A stretch of DNA of 64,000 nt, taken from Erythrobasidium yunnanense. Lineage: Eukaryota; Basidiomycota; Cystobasidiomycetes; Erythrobasidiales; Erythrobasidiaceae. The stretch lies in assembly GCA_001600175.1 (NCBI GenBank), contig BCJC01000004.1, forward strand, positions 930,001 to 994,000, given 5' to 3'. The position numbers were made by a program, and so were the translations under genes. Shown here one piece after another: positions 49,241 through 58,256 of the stretch; position 1 is the stretch's first letter, and each line of letters opens with the position of its first letter. The notes below the pieces were generated by a model, which worked only from the letters and a program-made list of their open reading frames with translations, did not search any database and was not told the DNA's origin.

Positions 49241-50632
49241 TTATCCATACAGTCTCCTCTGCTGGCCTGCTACTATCATAAAGCGCTGGACGCTGGTCTT
49301 TACTACCTTCGTAGCCTTATCATCTTCCCTCGGATATTTAGGAGGCCGATAAGCTAGCAAATCGATAAAGTGCCCGTTATGTATTTTCCCGCTAGATGCT
49401 TCGTCCAAATCGAGTAGAATTTGTTTCAGTTCGACTCGCTTAGACTTTTCTGTAGCTAGTTTCCAGTCTTCTACCAATCTATCGTCCAGCCAGACATGCC
49501 TCTTCTCGATATTGCCTTTTGTCAAAGGTCCGTCGAAAGCGCGATCGTCCCATACATTCGCGAAAGCCAGCTCTTGCGTCGGTAAGATGATCTTGTGTGT
49601 GAGAGGAAGAACAGGCAGAAGGAGAGAGAGGAAAGCCAGCAAAGGCTTCTGCAGATGCAGGATCTCGAGTGTCTCCAACGCTGGAGATAGGCATAAGTTT
49701 TGCTGTAAGAACATCGGAGCCAGCGTATATGGAGAGTTGCATGATTCTGCACCCAATCTGAGTGTCTTAAGCGTTCGCAGAGAGAAGAGGAGATCAGACA
49801 GGACGAGCGATGTCCGTGTCCGATACCAGCATCGATCGATGTGCAATTCCTCTAGCTTTCCTTCTCTGCCCAGCATGGATGCGAACTCCGTCAAGAAGCT
49901 ACCAGGCATCACCACCCATTGCAATATTAGCTTGCGAAGGTACTTCCCTGCAACCGCGAGAGGAAAGAAGCCATTCCAATCATCGTGCTCTGGGCGAAAG
50001 AGACGCAGATCCAGAGTCTTCGTACGTATACTGTCCTTGAGCTTCTGACCAGCAGCTGAAGTCAGCTTGAATTGAGCTGGCCAAAGCCAAAGATTCGTGA
50101 TGTGCAGATAGTCTAGGCGGCCTTTCCTGAGAGGCCGAGAGAGGAGGAGGTTCCCATCGCCAGCTATTAGACTGACATTCTTCAATGCCTTCATCCCTTG
50201 TAGAGCTTCGCAGAGAACGTCCGGCGTGAACGGATTGTCGGACTTTTTGTCGATGACGAGGCTCAACGATCTGACATTCGAGCATCGGTTGATCAGAGAA
50301 GCTTCTGCCTTCGCTTCTCTATCCTCTGCCAGATCAAGGGAAAGCGTGATGTTCTGTACGAAGTTCCGTATCCTCGGGTTCTGCATCGATCTTGCGCGCT
50401 CGTGCAGCGTTCTGGAGTGCAAGAGGATCTCGCTGTACAGCAAAGGTATGCACAAGCTGTTCAAACCCGAAGAGCATTGCGAAAGAGCAGCCAGGGTAAG
50501 CGGGGAGGTCTGGATCAGATAGCCGACGATGCTGTCCCAGATCTCGATAGGAAAGGGTCCTAGCAGCGTTGCAGGTCTTCGAAATGGATGCCTTTCGACA
50601 TGGAGGATGGGTGCGACCGCCTGTCGGCGATC
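49241..50632 (-). CDS. F-box/LRR-like protein, start not resolved
   Basis: A long open frame on the minus strand. Near its N-terminus it has the F-box-like FPIEIWDSIVGYLIQTSPLT followed by LAALSQCSSGLNSLCIPLLY. The rest has Leu-rich segments spaced like degenerate leucine-rich repeats (LKNVSLIAGDGNLLL; LRKLILQWVVMPGSFLTEFA; LEELHIDRCWYR; LKTLRLGAE; LETLEILHL). This plan is common among basidiomycete F-box proteins that feed substrates to SCF ligases. No in-frame ATG lies between the F-box and the upstream stop at 50633-50635, so a further 5' exon must exist or the gene has lost its start; the coordinate given is the limit of the open frame. It is more distant from the three plus-strand copies than they are from each other. 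Confidence 0.68.
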   Translation of the reverse strand, partial: DRRQAVAPILHVERHPFRRPATLLGPFPIEIWDSIVGYLIQTSPLTLAALSQCSSGLNSLCIPLLYSEILLHSRTLHERARSMQNPRIRNFVQNITLSLDLAEDREAKAEASLINRCSNVRSLSLVIDKKSDNPFTPDVLCEALQGMKALKNVSLIAGDGNLLLSRPLRKGRLDYLHITNLWLWPAQFKLTSAAGQKLKDSIRTKTLDLRLFRPEHDDWNGFFPLAVAGKYLRKLILQWVVMPGSFLTEFASMLGREGKLEELHIDRCWYRTRTSLVLSDLLFSLRTLKTLRLGAESCNSPYTLAPMFLQQNLCLSPALETLEILHLQKPLLAFLSLLLPVLPLTHKIILPTQELAFANVWDDRAFDGPLTKGNIEKRHVWLDDRLVEDWKLATEKSKRVELKQILLDLDEASSGKIHNGHFIDLLAYRPPKYPREDDKATKVVKTSVQRFMIVAGQQRRLYG

Positions 50633-50907
50633 CTATCAATCGCAATTGCGTCTCAGTTCTTGTCCGACATGTAGAGCTGTCAGAAAACGCCAAACATGCT
50701 GCTTCGAATCGGTCCTGCCATGTTTACTTCTTGTGGTGTCGACCTGGCTCTGCTTCTGTCCCATTCAATCCATGCATCAGGCTGCACGTTGTCTGCCAAG
50801 AAGTGTCATCATCGCGAATTGGAAATGCCCCGCTTTTGGACTGATTAGCTAGCTCTATAAAGCATGCTTCTCTTCTTTACACGTACATCTACCTTGATTC
50901 AAGAAGT

Positions 50908-51592
50908 ATGAAGTTCAGCAAAGCTGCGACTCTGGCAGCCTCAACTTGCATTGCTAGCGCTCTCGCTCAGACACCTCCGAACACACTGCCAGCTACCAAT
51001 GTCACCATTGGCGTGACCTACAATGAGACTGTAGTGACTCCCGGGCTTCTCTTTCCTCCATCTAGTACGCTTGTCACCAAAACACCATCGAATTCGCTAA
51101 CGATAGCCTTTCCCAGCTGTCGGATCGCAGCCCAATGTGTCGTTTGCAAACGCTACTAGCATGAACGAGATATACATGCTCCTCATGATCGATCTTTCGA
51201 TCCCTGCTTCTCGCCTGAACGTGTCCGATCCAGCTCTACTGGTTCCAGGCGCCGGTGCGAACCGCACTACAAGGCTTCACTGGTGGGCAGCCAATCTTAC
51301 AAGCAGCGAGAATGGCACTCTAGCATCCATGGATCCTCCTGTCGCTCCTTACAATGGTCCACGACCACCGGCTGGCGATATTGCCCATTACTACACTTTC
51401 TACCTCTTCACCCAGCCTGAAAACTTTACCATCGCACCAGAGGTCCTGGCTGGCAACTACTCAGGCTTCTCAGATGGACGAATGAACTTCAATGTCACTC
51501 CTATAGTTGAAGCTGTCGGAGAGCCGCTGGCAGCCAACTTTATCCTATCTCAGGATAATGCTACTGCCATTGCTAATATCACACTGCCATAA
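50908..51592 (+). CDS. Secreted PEBP-like protein, copy 1
   Basis: Two exons. A signal peptide (MKFSKAATLAASTCIASALA) is followed by a phosphatidylethanolamine-binding-protein (PF01161) fold: YNETVVTPGLLFPPS, MNEIYMLLMIDLSIPASRLN, TTRLHWWAANLTS, APYNGPRPPAGDIAHYYTFY with LFTQPENF, and the late EPLAANFILSQ. PEBPs bind anionic ligands or lipids and some regulate signalling or proteases; secreted fungal members are poorly known. The canonical pocket motif D-P-D-A-P is IDLSIP here and the HRY after the Gly-Pro loop is HYY, so the pocket is altered. Several N-x-T/S sites suggest glycosylation. Confidence 0.83.
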
Positions 51593-52040
51593 AAATATAA
51601 CATAGCTTTTCATGTACATTGCTTGCACTTCTGTGTAACCCAAAGCCATGCATCTTTGTATATGACAAGCTTGTTCTTACCGCATTTCCATCGCCATCAG
51701 CAACTATGATTCAAGGACGCTAAGATTCAAGTCTTGGATCCTTTCTCTGACAACTAAGCTCCTTGATGCTTCGACCATCCTCCTCGTTGCAAATGGCTGT
51801 CCTGCCGAGAAGGTTCCCTCCACCTCTTCTGCCCTGATGTCAGCGATTGCTGCCAGAAACCGAAAGAGATGGTATCGGACTCGGCCTCTGATAGCTCGTA
51901 CGGACTGACTATACTGTCGGACTTGCTGCTAGTGTGCAGCCAAAGGCTTTCGGACCCGAATGAGGCTGAGCAATGAGAGAAAAAAAACCGCCAGTTTTGC
52001 TTCCTCACTTTCTTCTTCTTCACATCTATCACACATAAGC
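51593..52040. other. Intergenic region between tandem PEBP-like genes
   Basis: About 450 bases without a supported gene. It ends with a run of A (GAGAAAAAAAACCG) and a CT-rich leader (CTTTCTTCTTCTTCACATC) before copy 2. Confidence 0.5.
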
Positions 52041-52732
52041 ATGAGACTCACTCCTACAGCTACCCTTTTTGCGGCTTCAGCCTACATTGCTGGCACTCTC
52101 GCTCAGGCACCTCCGAATACTCTGCCAGCTACAAATGCTAGCCTCAATGTCAAGTACAACGAGACAGTAGTCACTCCTGGACTTCTCTTTCCTCCGTCCA
52201 GTAAGTACCTCTGCAGGATTCTGCAAGCGGTCTTGCTGACGAACTATTACCACCAGCTGTTGGTGTGCAACCCAACGTATCGTTCGCGAATGCCACCTGC
52301 ATGAAAGATACCTACATGCTTCTCATGGTCGATCTATCAGTCCCAACTTTCGTCTTAAACGTCACCGATCCCTCCGTGCTAGTCCCTGGCGCAGGCGTCA
52401 ATCGTACTACCAGGCTGCATTGGTGGGCAGGAAATCTCACAAGCAGCAAGAAGGGTCTACTATCCTCGTTGGATCCTCCCATTGCTACTTACAACGGACC
52501 TCGGCCTCCAGCTGGCGACATCCCACATTACTATACCTTCTATCTCTTCGCACAGCCTGAGAACTATACTATAGCACCTGAGGTCCTGGCTGGCAACTAC
52601 TCTGGCTTTTTAGACGGAAGGATGAACTTCAACGTAACTCAAATTGTTGAACAAGTCGGAGAGCCTTTGGCAGCGAACTTCATGTTAGCTCAGAACAATG
52701 CTACTGCGATTGCCAATATTACTCTACCATAA
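52041..52732 (+). CDS. Secreted PEBP-like protein, copy 2
   Basis: Two exons with the intron in the same place as copy 1 (after LLFPPS). Signal peptide MRLTPTATLFAASAYIAGTLA. Blocks parallel copy 1: TCMKDTYMLLMVDLSVPTFV, TTRLHWWAGNLTS, TYNGPRPPAGDIPHYYTFYL, EVLAGNYSGFLDGRMNFNVT and EPLAANFMLAQ. The shared altered pocket (D-L-S-V-P; HYY) shows the change predates the duplication. An ATG at 51960 is also in frame, but the signal peptide begins at 52041. Confidence 0.83.
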
Positions 52733-53691
52733 GACTGTCATATAACATAGCTGTGAAACCTTTCCAGCCAATGACACGATAGGACAGTCAGTCTTCAATA
52801 GGTTACATAGCCGATTCTATGCTTGACAGCACAGAGTTGTGTATCCTCCGCTATCAGTAGCACATCAGCTTTGTATGGCTAATAAGGAGTACATCAACGT
52901 GGCTTTACACATCCACATTCGTGTCCGCATCTGAACTCGACCCCATTCCATTCCCATTTGTGTCCTCGCATGGCCAGACCGCATAGGGTATTGGTGCTAC
53001 GACAACTGCCGCATGTATATTCGATGTCCGATTCTCTTGGACCGAACATGACTGGTCAAGGTAAGCTGGCGAGCGTGGCAGCGGGGGCATATCTTGGAAG
53101 ACATCGTATCTGAACAGCAGGGTGCAGCCATAGGTATGCATTTAGTTGTCAGTATCAAGCGACCGGCATTACGAGACTAACAAGACGTACTCATATTTGT
53201 GATAAGCTGAGGATGCGAGTTGCGGGCTCTGCGATAGCTTTGTGACTGGCACTGTCAAGGCCGCGAATATTTGCGTGTGAGCGCCAGTGAGTGAGCAAGG
53301 GAGGGAGGGAGCAAGGAGAGAGCGTAAGAGCGAGTGAGCGAGGAAAAGCGTGTGCATATAAGGCGGTGAGCTAGAAGAAAGGCAGCTCTGACAAAGGCCT
53401 CAGCATGGGGATCGAGGATCATCTGAGTATGTGGATAGCGCGGCCATCAAATCCAGAGTCACAGTTGACGGAAAGCCAGCAATGTCGCCCGCCCTCGGGT
53501 ATGTGATGGGGTGCGAGTATTGAGCAGCAGCTCCTAGTACGCCCATCTGGAGAGAGAGGTGTTGGAACATGACGAATGGTAACGCAGGAGGCAGGTGTAA
53601 CACAGAGTCGTTCGCGTCGACGGAAGCGGACCCAAACGATGCATTTCGACTATCGACCAGCTTCTTCTCTTGACTCAGGCTCATCAGCAAC
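52733..53691. other. Gene-poor intergenic region
   Basis: About 960 bases. A purine-rich stretch with repeated GAGCGAG/GGGAGGGAGG-type sequence lies at about 53290-53350. A 145-codon minus-strand frame (53400-53837) overlaps the next gene's first exon and has no motif. No gene is called. Confidence 0.45.
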
Positions 53692-55483
53692 ATGGCCAAT
53701 CTGGAAGACGTGGAGCGTGCCGTCATCTTGCTAGCTGGCGCATCTTCGCTGGATCCGACAGCAAAGGATGCCATCAAGGCCGACTTGCAGCGAGTTGATC
53801 TGGTCGTCGCATCCGAGAGGCTGTTTCCAGAAGGCATCGCACATCTCGTTCTATCACAGTCAGCACCATCTGCATCAGCGCTGTAAGCTCATCCAGCTAG
53901 CATGTTCCCCTATGCAGCATAGGGGGCTCCTGCTGTCAACAAACAAAGCTGAGAAACATGGCAGAAACAGCAAATCCCCAGTCGCAGCACTTCTTGTGAC
54001 AGTAACATCTGGCATGCAGCAGGCAAGCGATATTCCACGCTATTGAGAATTCCTAGCTGACATGGACCGCGACAGAAACTGTCTAGCTTGGGACTCGCTG
54101 TAGACGGCGAAGCACCTTCAACGTACGCAAGGAAGACTACAAGCCACTACAACGAGGACTGACGCGCTCCATTCCCTGCAGCGGCCCGTCTCAGGTCATG
54201 CAAGGTCTCCACGTGATGCTCTCGCCTGGCGACATCGAACAGCTCTTCCCTCAGGATTCAGCAACCCTACCCGAGATGGACACCTCTCTCAGCACCTCCT
54301 CTGAATCCGTCATTACTCCCGAAACCGAGAAGCGGGTATTCACCTATTTCGAGCCGGATGAAGTCGCAGAAGACGATTTAGCAGGCGAACTACCTCTTAT
54401 CGTCAAGTCGCCAATCAATGGACGAAGATCTACTATCGGCTCCCCTAGCCAGCAGGAAAAGGGCTTTCGTGCGCGACCTGTACCTGCGAGTCTGGTATCT
54501 CCATCTATCACACCAAGGCTATCGAGAGCTGCGGCTCTTCGCATGGGCATCTCACTTGCAGAAAGTCAGAGACCGGCAAGTCGCCCCAGCATTGCGAATC
54601 AAGCGCCAACGGTGACTAGGCCTGTCACGCCGCCCAGAAGCCTTGCTAGACCTTCGCTCACACCACGACAGACAAAGGCAAGTCTGCTGCGAGCAAGTGG
54701 AGAGAAGGATGATGGACTTGTGCTAAGGCCAGCCACGGTACCTCGCCAAAGTTTCAGCACTAGTGAAAGAAGTGCAGGATATGAAGGGACGCCGGGCTAT
54801 GGAGGCAGACGTATCGCAGTCGCAAGCACTTCAACAGGACCGGTATGTATTGCCGCGGTTGCTGATATTCGCTGATGTCGAACATTATTCACAGTCCATT
54901 GTACCGAGAACATCGAAAGCTGCAGAGCTGCGAAAGACAGATCCCTTGGCTGCCCCTCTGCCTAAACCTACGACACGTCGTCAAAGTCTATCCACAGCAG
55001 AGATGCATGCGGCAGCCAAAGTGAACAGGCGATTGAGCGTCCCCAGCTTGTCGATGCCGAGCACCTCGCCCAGGCCTAACAGAGCGAGTACACTGCGTGC
55101 AAGCAAGCTCGATGATCTCACCGACGGTTCAGATGGTAAGTTTATCGATCATGGATGGACTGCCGAAACTGAACATTCGCTTCGCAGACATTCTCCTATC
55201 GCGCACAAGAGCCATCTCTCCGAGTCCAGCAAACACAAACCGCTCTTCCAACCGCTTATCTATCTCAACCATGCGAGCCTCCATCAGTCCGTCCGCTATG
55301 CGCTCTCCCGGCTACTCGAACCATTCGAGAGAAAGCACCTCTTCCACGAAATCCGACGTGGCTCAGCCGACGAATCTGCGCGCATCGCAAAGACCACAGA
55401 TCGCTCCACGTGCGAACAAAGCTGCAGAACTGCGTCTGGCTGCACGAAAACAGGCCGAAGCGATCGTCAAGCCTATCTATTGA
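53692..55483 (+). CDS. Ser/Pro/Arg-rich protein with repeated PRxxKAAxLR motif
   Basis: Four exons (53692-53882, 54182-54842, 54895-55135, 55188-55483) give 462 residues; the first intron is long (299 nt). The first ~85 residues look folded (NLEDVERAVILLAGASSLD; QGLHVMLSPGDIEQLFPQD). The rest is disordered and basic, and carries five copies of a short motif of the form P-R-x-x-K/R-A-x-x-L-R: ITPRLSRAAALRMG, LTPRQTKASLLRASG, IVPRTSKAAELRKT, TSPRPNRASTLRASK and IAPRANKAAELRLA. Similar motifs occur in some fungal cytoskeleton-linked proteins as I recall, but no CAP-Gly or other domain is here. Function unknown. Confidence 0.7.
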
Positions 55484-55908
55484 GCGGGCGCGCCGACGTC
55501 TGCAATCTATCATCTGGTCCTGGTGCTTTACACACGCATGGTACTCCTAACATACCCTGTACGCGCACTCGCTTGGAGCCTCTTGTTATGTGTTCTTGTT
55601 GATGTTTCCGAATATATCCCTGGTGGATAGCAAAGTACATACGATTATTTCCGACTCAATTTGGTCAAGCAATCTGAACGCCGCTCAAATCTCCATCGCA
55701 GGACTTACTGCGAAACAATGCCAGCCATTCCCTTTCAATCGTCTGGTCCTTTGACAGCACCCCCCAACTACTGTCCTGCTTGCCTGAAAGTCGCTGTAGC
55801 CTGTCTCTGCTAAGCTCAACCGTCCACTGAATCATATCGTGGATCTGGCAATACAGTTGGTACACGGTACACAAACGTCTAGAGCGTCTCCGTCAGCGTC
55901 CTCTCAAG
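55484..55908. other. Intergenic region
   Basis: About 425 bases between the repeat-motif gene and the first small Cys/His-rich gene. No supported frame. Confidence 0.5.
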
Positions 55909-56133
55909 ATGCGCTTCTTCAGGCAGCAGTCTAGAATGCGACTGGCCGGACACACCTGCGTCTGGACCTTCCACAAAAGAGCCTCCGAATGGCGGTGTCT
56001 GTGCAACCCATACGTCGCCTGCCACGAACACAAGTTCACGCGTCACCGGGTTGTCGACATGGTCGACGAGGTCATGGATATTTCTGCCTCCCGGCAGGAG
56101 CATTACTGTGGCCTTTGCAACAGGTGGTGCTGA
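55909..56133 (+). CDS. Small Cys/His-rich protein, copy 1 (74 aa)
   Basis: A single-exon 74-codon frame from an ATG: MRFFRQQSRMRLAGHTCVW onward. Likely metal ligands are regularly spread: GHTC, WRCLC, ACHEH, TRH and a C-terminal YCGLCNRWC. A second frame about 700 bases downstream shares the framework GHTC-x-W-T, S-x-WRC, HEH, then RQ-x-x-YC-x-x-C-x-x-W. Conservation of Cys, His and Trp between the two, but little else, argues that both encode proteins, possibly zinc-binding. A long antisense frame overlaps but lacks comparable conservation. I do not recognise the family. Confidence 0.5.
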   Translation: MRFFRQQSRMRLAGHTCVWTFHKRASEWRCLCNPYVACHEHKFTRHRVVDMVDEVMDISASRQEHYCGLCNRWC

Positions 56134-56795
56134 TTGACATGTTGATGTGCCCAGACTGTAGGTGCAAGCCCGACTCAAGACTCGGTAAGGGTAGTGCAAG
56201 GCTCCTGAATAAGCTGCTACCGAGGGGCTCAACTTGCACTCTGCTTGATGTCAAGACTCCCTTTACCTATTGATGTCTATGCTTATGCACGGCTCGCCTT
56301 CTCCGGCACTATAGGATCGTTGAGCGCGTTTCTCAGCACTTGATACATTCACCTTGGGACCACAATCCGTAGCGCATAGTACGGTAGCTCTCACGTAGAC
56401 CGAGTGACTGATATGCTCCAAATTCCCGCTTCTCCTATATACTGCTTGTGCATGAATGCAAGCTTCTTCCCAACACTCGGAGGCGATGGTCCGGCCCTTC
56501 CTTTTGTAGCGAGGAAGCCTTTGACCTCGAACATCAGATGACCTTGCTCCTTTCAAGGAGAAAAGGCCAAGAAAGCTTGCTGCGCGCTGGCCAAAGTATC
56601 ATATTAGTTTTCGATGGATGCCTCCTCGTATCTCTTGTCCGCTCCAACATCTGGCCATCAAAGTCAACAGTCAGTCAGCTTGGATGAACAGGAGGGCTTC
56701 GCGCTGGCGCCCCTACAATCGCAGATTTGAGACAGAAGCAACATCAAGCGTTGGGCAACCAATTCGAACAAAGAACATATTTACAGGCGTCAATC
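56134..56795. other. Intergenic region between small Cys/His-rich genes
   Basis: About 660 bases. Only short frames without motifs or paralogs are present. Confidence 0.45.
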
Positions 56796-57077
56796 ATGTC
56801 CTCCCGTCGTACGAGTCCACCGCGACCTCAGCCCGAGCACGGAACTTGGCTTGGCCATACCTGCATGTGGACAAGCCGCGGATCAAGCTGGCGCTGCAAC
56901 TATCGTCTTTACTTCGTGCAAGAGCATGAGCATCTGTTACAGCACACAAGACAACGCAGAGTCATACCTGAAGACGAAGGAGTAGACGTGCTTTCACAGG
57001 TTCCAGCTTCCCTGCTCGTGAGACAAGGCTACTGCAGCGTATGCAGGACCTGGCATGACTTGCACTATGTACGATGA
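56796..57077 (+). CDS. Small Cys/His-rich protein, copy 2 (93 aa)
   Basis: A single-exon 93-codon frame starting MSSRRTSPPRPQPEHGTW. It repeats the framework of copy 1: LGHTCMWTSRGSSWRC, then VQEHEHLLQHTRQRRV, a short acidic stretch and VRQGYCSVCRTWHDLHYVR. Two Cys of copy 1 (the second of WRCLC and the one in ACHEH) are absent, so a metal site would use GHTC, WRC, HEH and YC-x-x-C. No signal peptide is visible. Function unknown. Confidence 0.5.
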   Translation: MSSRRTSPPRPQPEHGTWLGHTCMWTSRGSSWRCNYRLYFVQEHEHLLQHTRQRRVIPEDEGVDVLSQVPASLLVRQGYCSVCRTWHDLHYVR

Positions 57078-57358
57078 TCGGCCGTCATGTTTTTCACGGG
57101 CACGATGTAGCCGCTCCTGTCATGCTAGCAATACCGGTCACGAGCGAGATCGATATGCATAATCCGATTGCTTATTGCCGGAGAGTCGCTCGAATATTGA
57201 TGCGCCCTTACTATTCGCTATGGGTGTAGACTGGAGCAGGAGGTATCGGACGTCAGCGATCACATCGGCATGAGAGCTACTTCAGGATGCGCAATGGATA
57301 GGAGATTTAGATAAGGTCATTGGTCGCCCACGAGCTATCGTAACACATTTCGGGCTCC

Positions 57359-57856
57359 TCACTGAGTTGGCCTAGCAGTCCTTGGCGTTTGTACTGGCGT
57401 CCTGTCTAGACTACCCGGACCTCTGGGTGTCCTACTCTCACTGAGCACTTCCTCCTCGTCGTGTCCACCATTGACGCGGAAGCTTGGCAGGATATTGGGA
57501 TGCTTGTGGACAGCGGGCGATCCACCGTATCTTTTGCTGCTGCCTTTACCTACGTTCTTCAGAGCGAGGTTGAACGGATTGCTCTCGGGCGGACTAAACC
57601 TTGAGGATGGATTGACGTCTAGAGGGCTGTTGACGGGGGATAGACCAGCAAAGGGAGATAGCGGGTTGCTGCCATGCGCAGCTGTAGACTTTTCAGGTAC
57701 GTCCAGTAGCGAGTTTCGGACAGCTCGAGGGATTGAGGGAGAGTTGAGCGAGTCTGAAAAGCTCACAAAGGTAGGGCTTGCATGGCCAGGCGAAAAGAGG
57801 AAGTGCGGCTCGCGGACAGCTGGGACTGAAGGGCTTGGAACTCGGATAGAGAGCAT
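57359..57856 (-). CDS. Small disordered Ser/Pro-rich protein
   Basis: A 165-codon frame from an ATG. It is rich in Ser, Pro and Asn with many SP/TP sites (PSPSVPAVREP; NPLSPFAGLSPVNSPLDVNP; RTPVQTPRTARPTQ at the end). One more distinctive stretch is NPFNLALKNVGKGSSKRYGG. There is no known domain. Such a protein could be a phosphoregulated adaptor; this is not shown. The composition bias also makes a chance frame possible, though length and ATG position favour a gene. Confidence 0.5.
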   Translation of the reverse strand: MLSIRVPSPSVPAVREPHFLFSPGHASPTFVSFSDSLNSPSIPRAVRNSLLDVPEKSTAAHGSNPLSPFAGLSPVNSPLDVNPSSRFSPPESNPFNLALKNVGKGSSKRYGGSPAVHKHPNILPSFRVNGGHDEEEVLSESRTPRGPGSLDRTPVQTPRTARPTQ

Positions 57857-58256
57857 GGCTGGTTGTTATAGGCTTGTCGTTGTAGAGGCAGCAGAGTTTG
57901 ACAGATCCGGTCTGTGTTATCGGTTCAGTGAATGTGAGGCAGAGGAACCAAGCTCAGCTTGAGGCTCGCTGTGATCGGAGAGTTGAGGCAGCAGAGGAGA
58001 GCCGTCAACATCGCCATGACTTGTTGGCAGCTTTTGCAACCATAGCGTTTTCGACACAAAGGGGAGTAAAGGTCTGCAGCCGACCTGACGAGAGCCGTTT
58101 CGAGGTGGAAGCAGGGCGTCATTGGGACGCGTAGGCATAGACGTAGACGTAGACGTCGAGTGGAATGCCATGCAGTCTTCGTAGACCAGAAGTTGTCATG
58201 CTCTGACGCATGCGATAAGCTTCAGGCTTTTTTGGCTCACGTCACATTGGACAGTC
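57857..58256. promoter_or_regulatory. Divergent upstream region (disordered protein / SAL1-type carrier)
   Basis: 400 bases between outward-facing starts. A small GTAGAC microsatellite (GTAGACGTAGACGTAGACGT region) lies near 58138-58160. No gene is supported. Confidence 0.45.

Noticed and set aside
55879-56232. A 117-codon minus-strand frame opposite small Cys/His-rich copy 1.
   Set aside because: The plus-strand frame keeps Cys, His and Trp between copies 1 and 2; no equivalent minus-strand frame was noted opposite copy 2.
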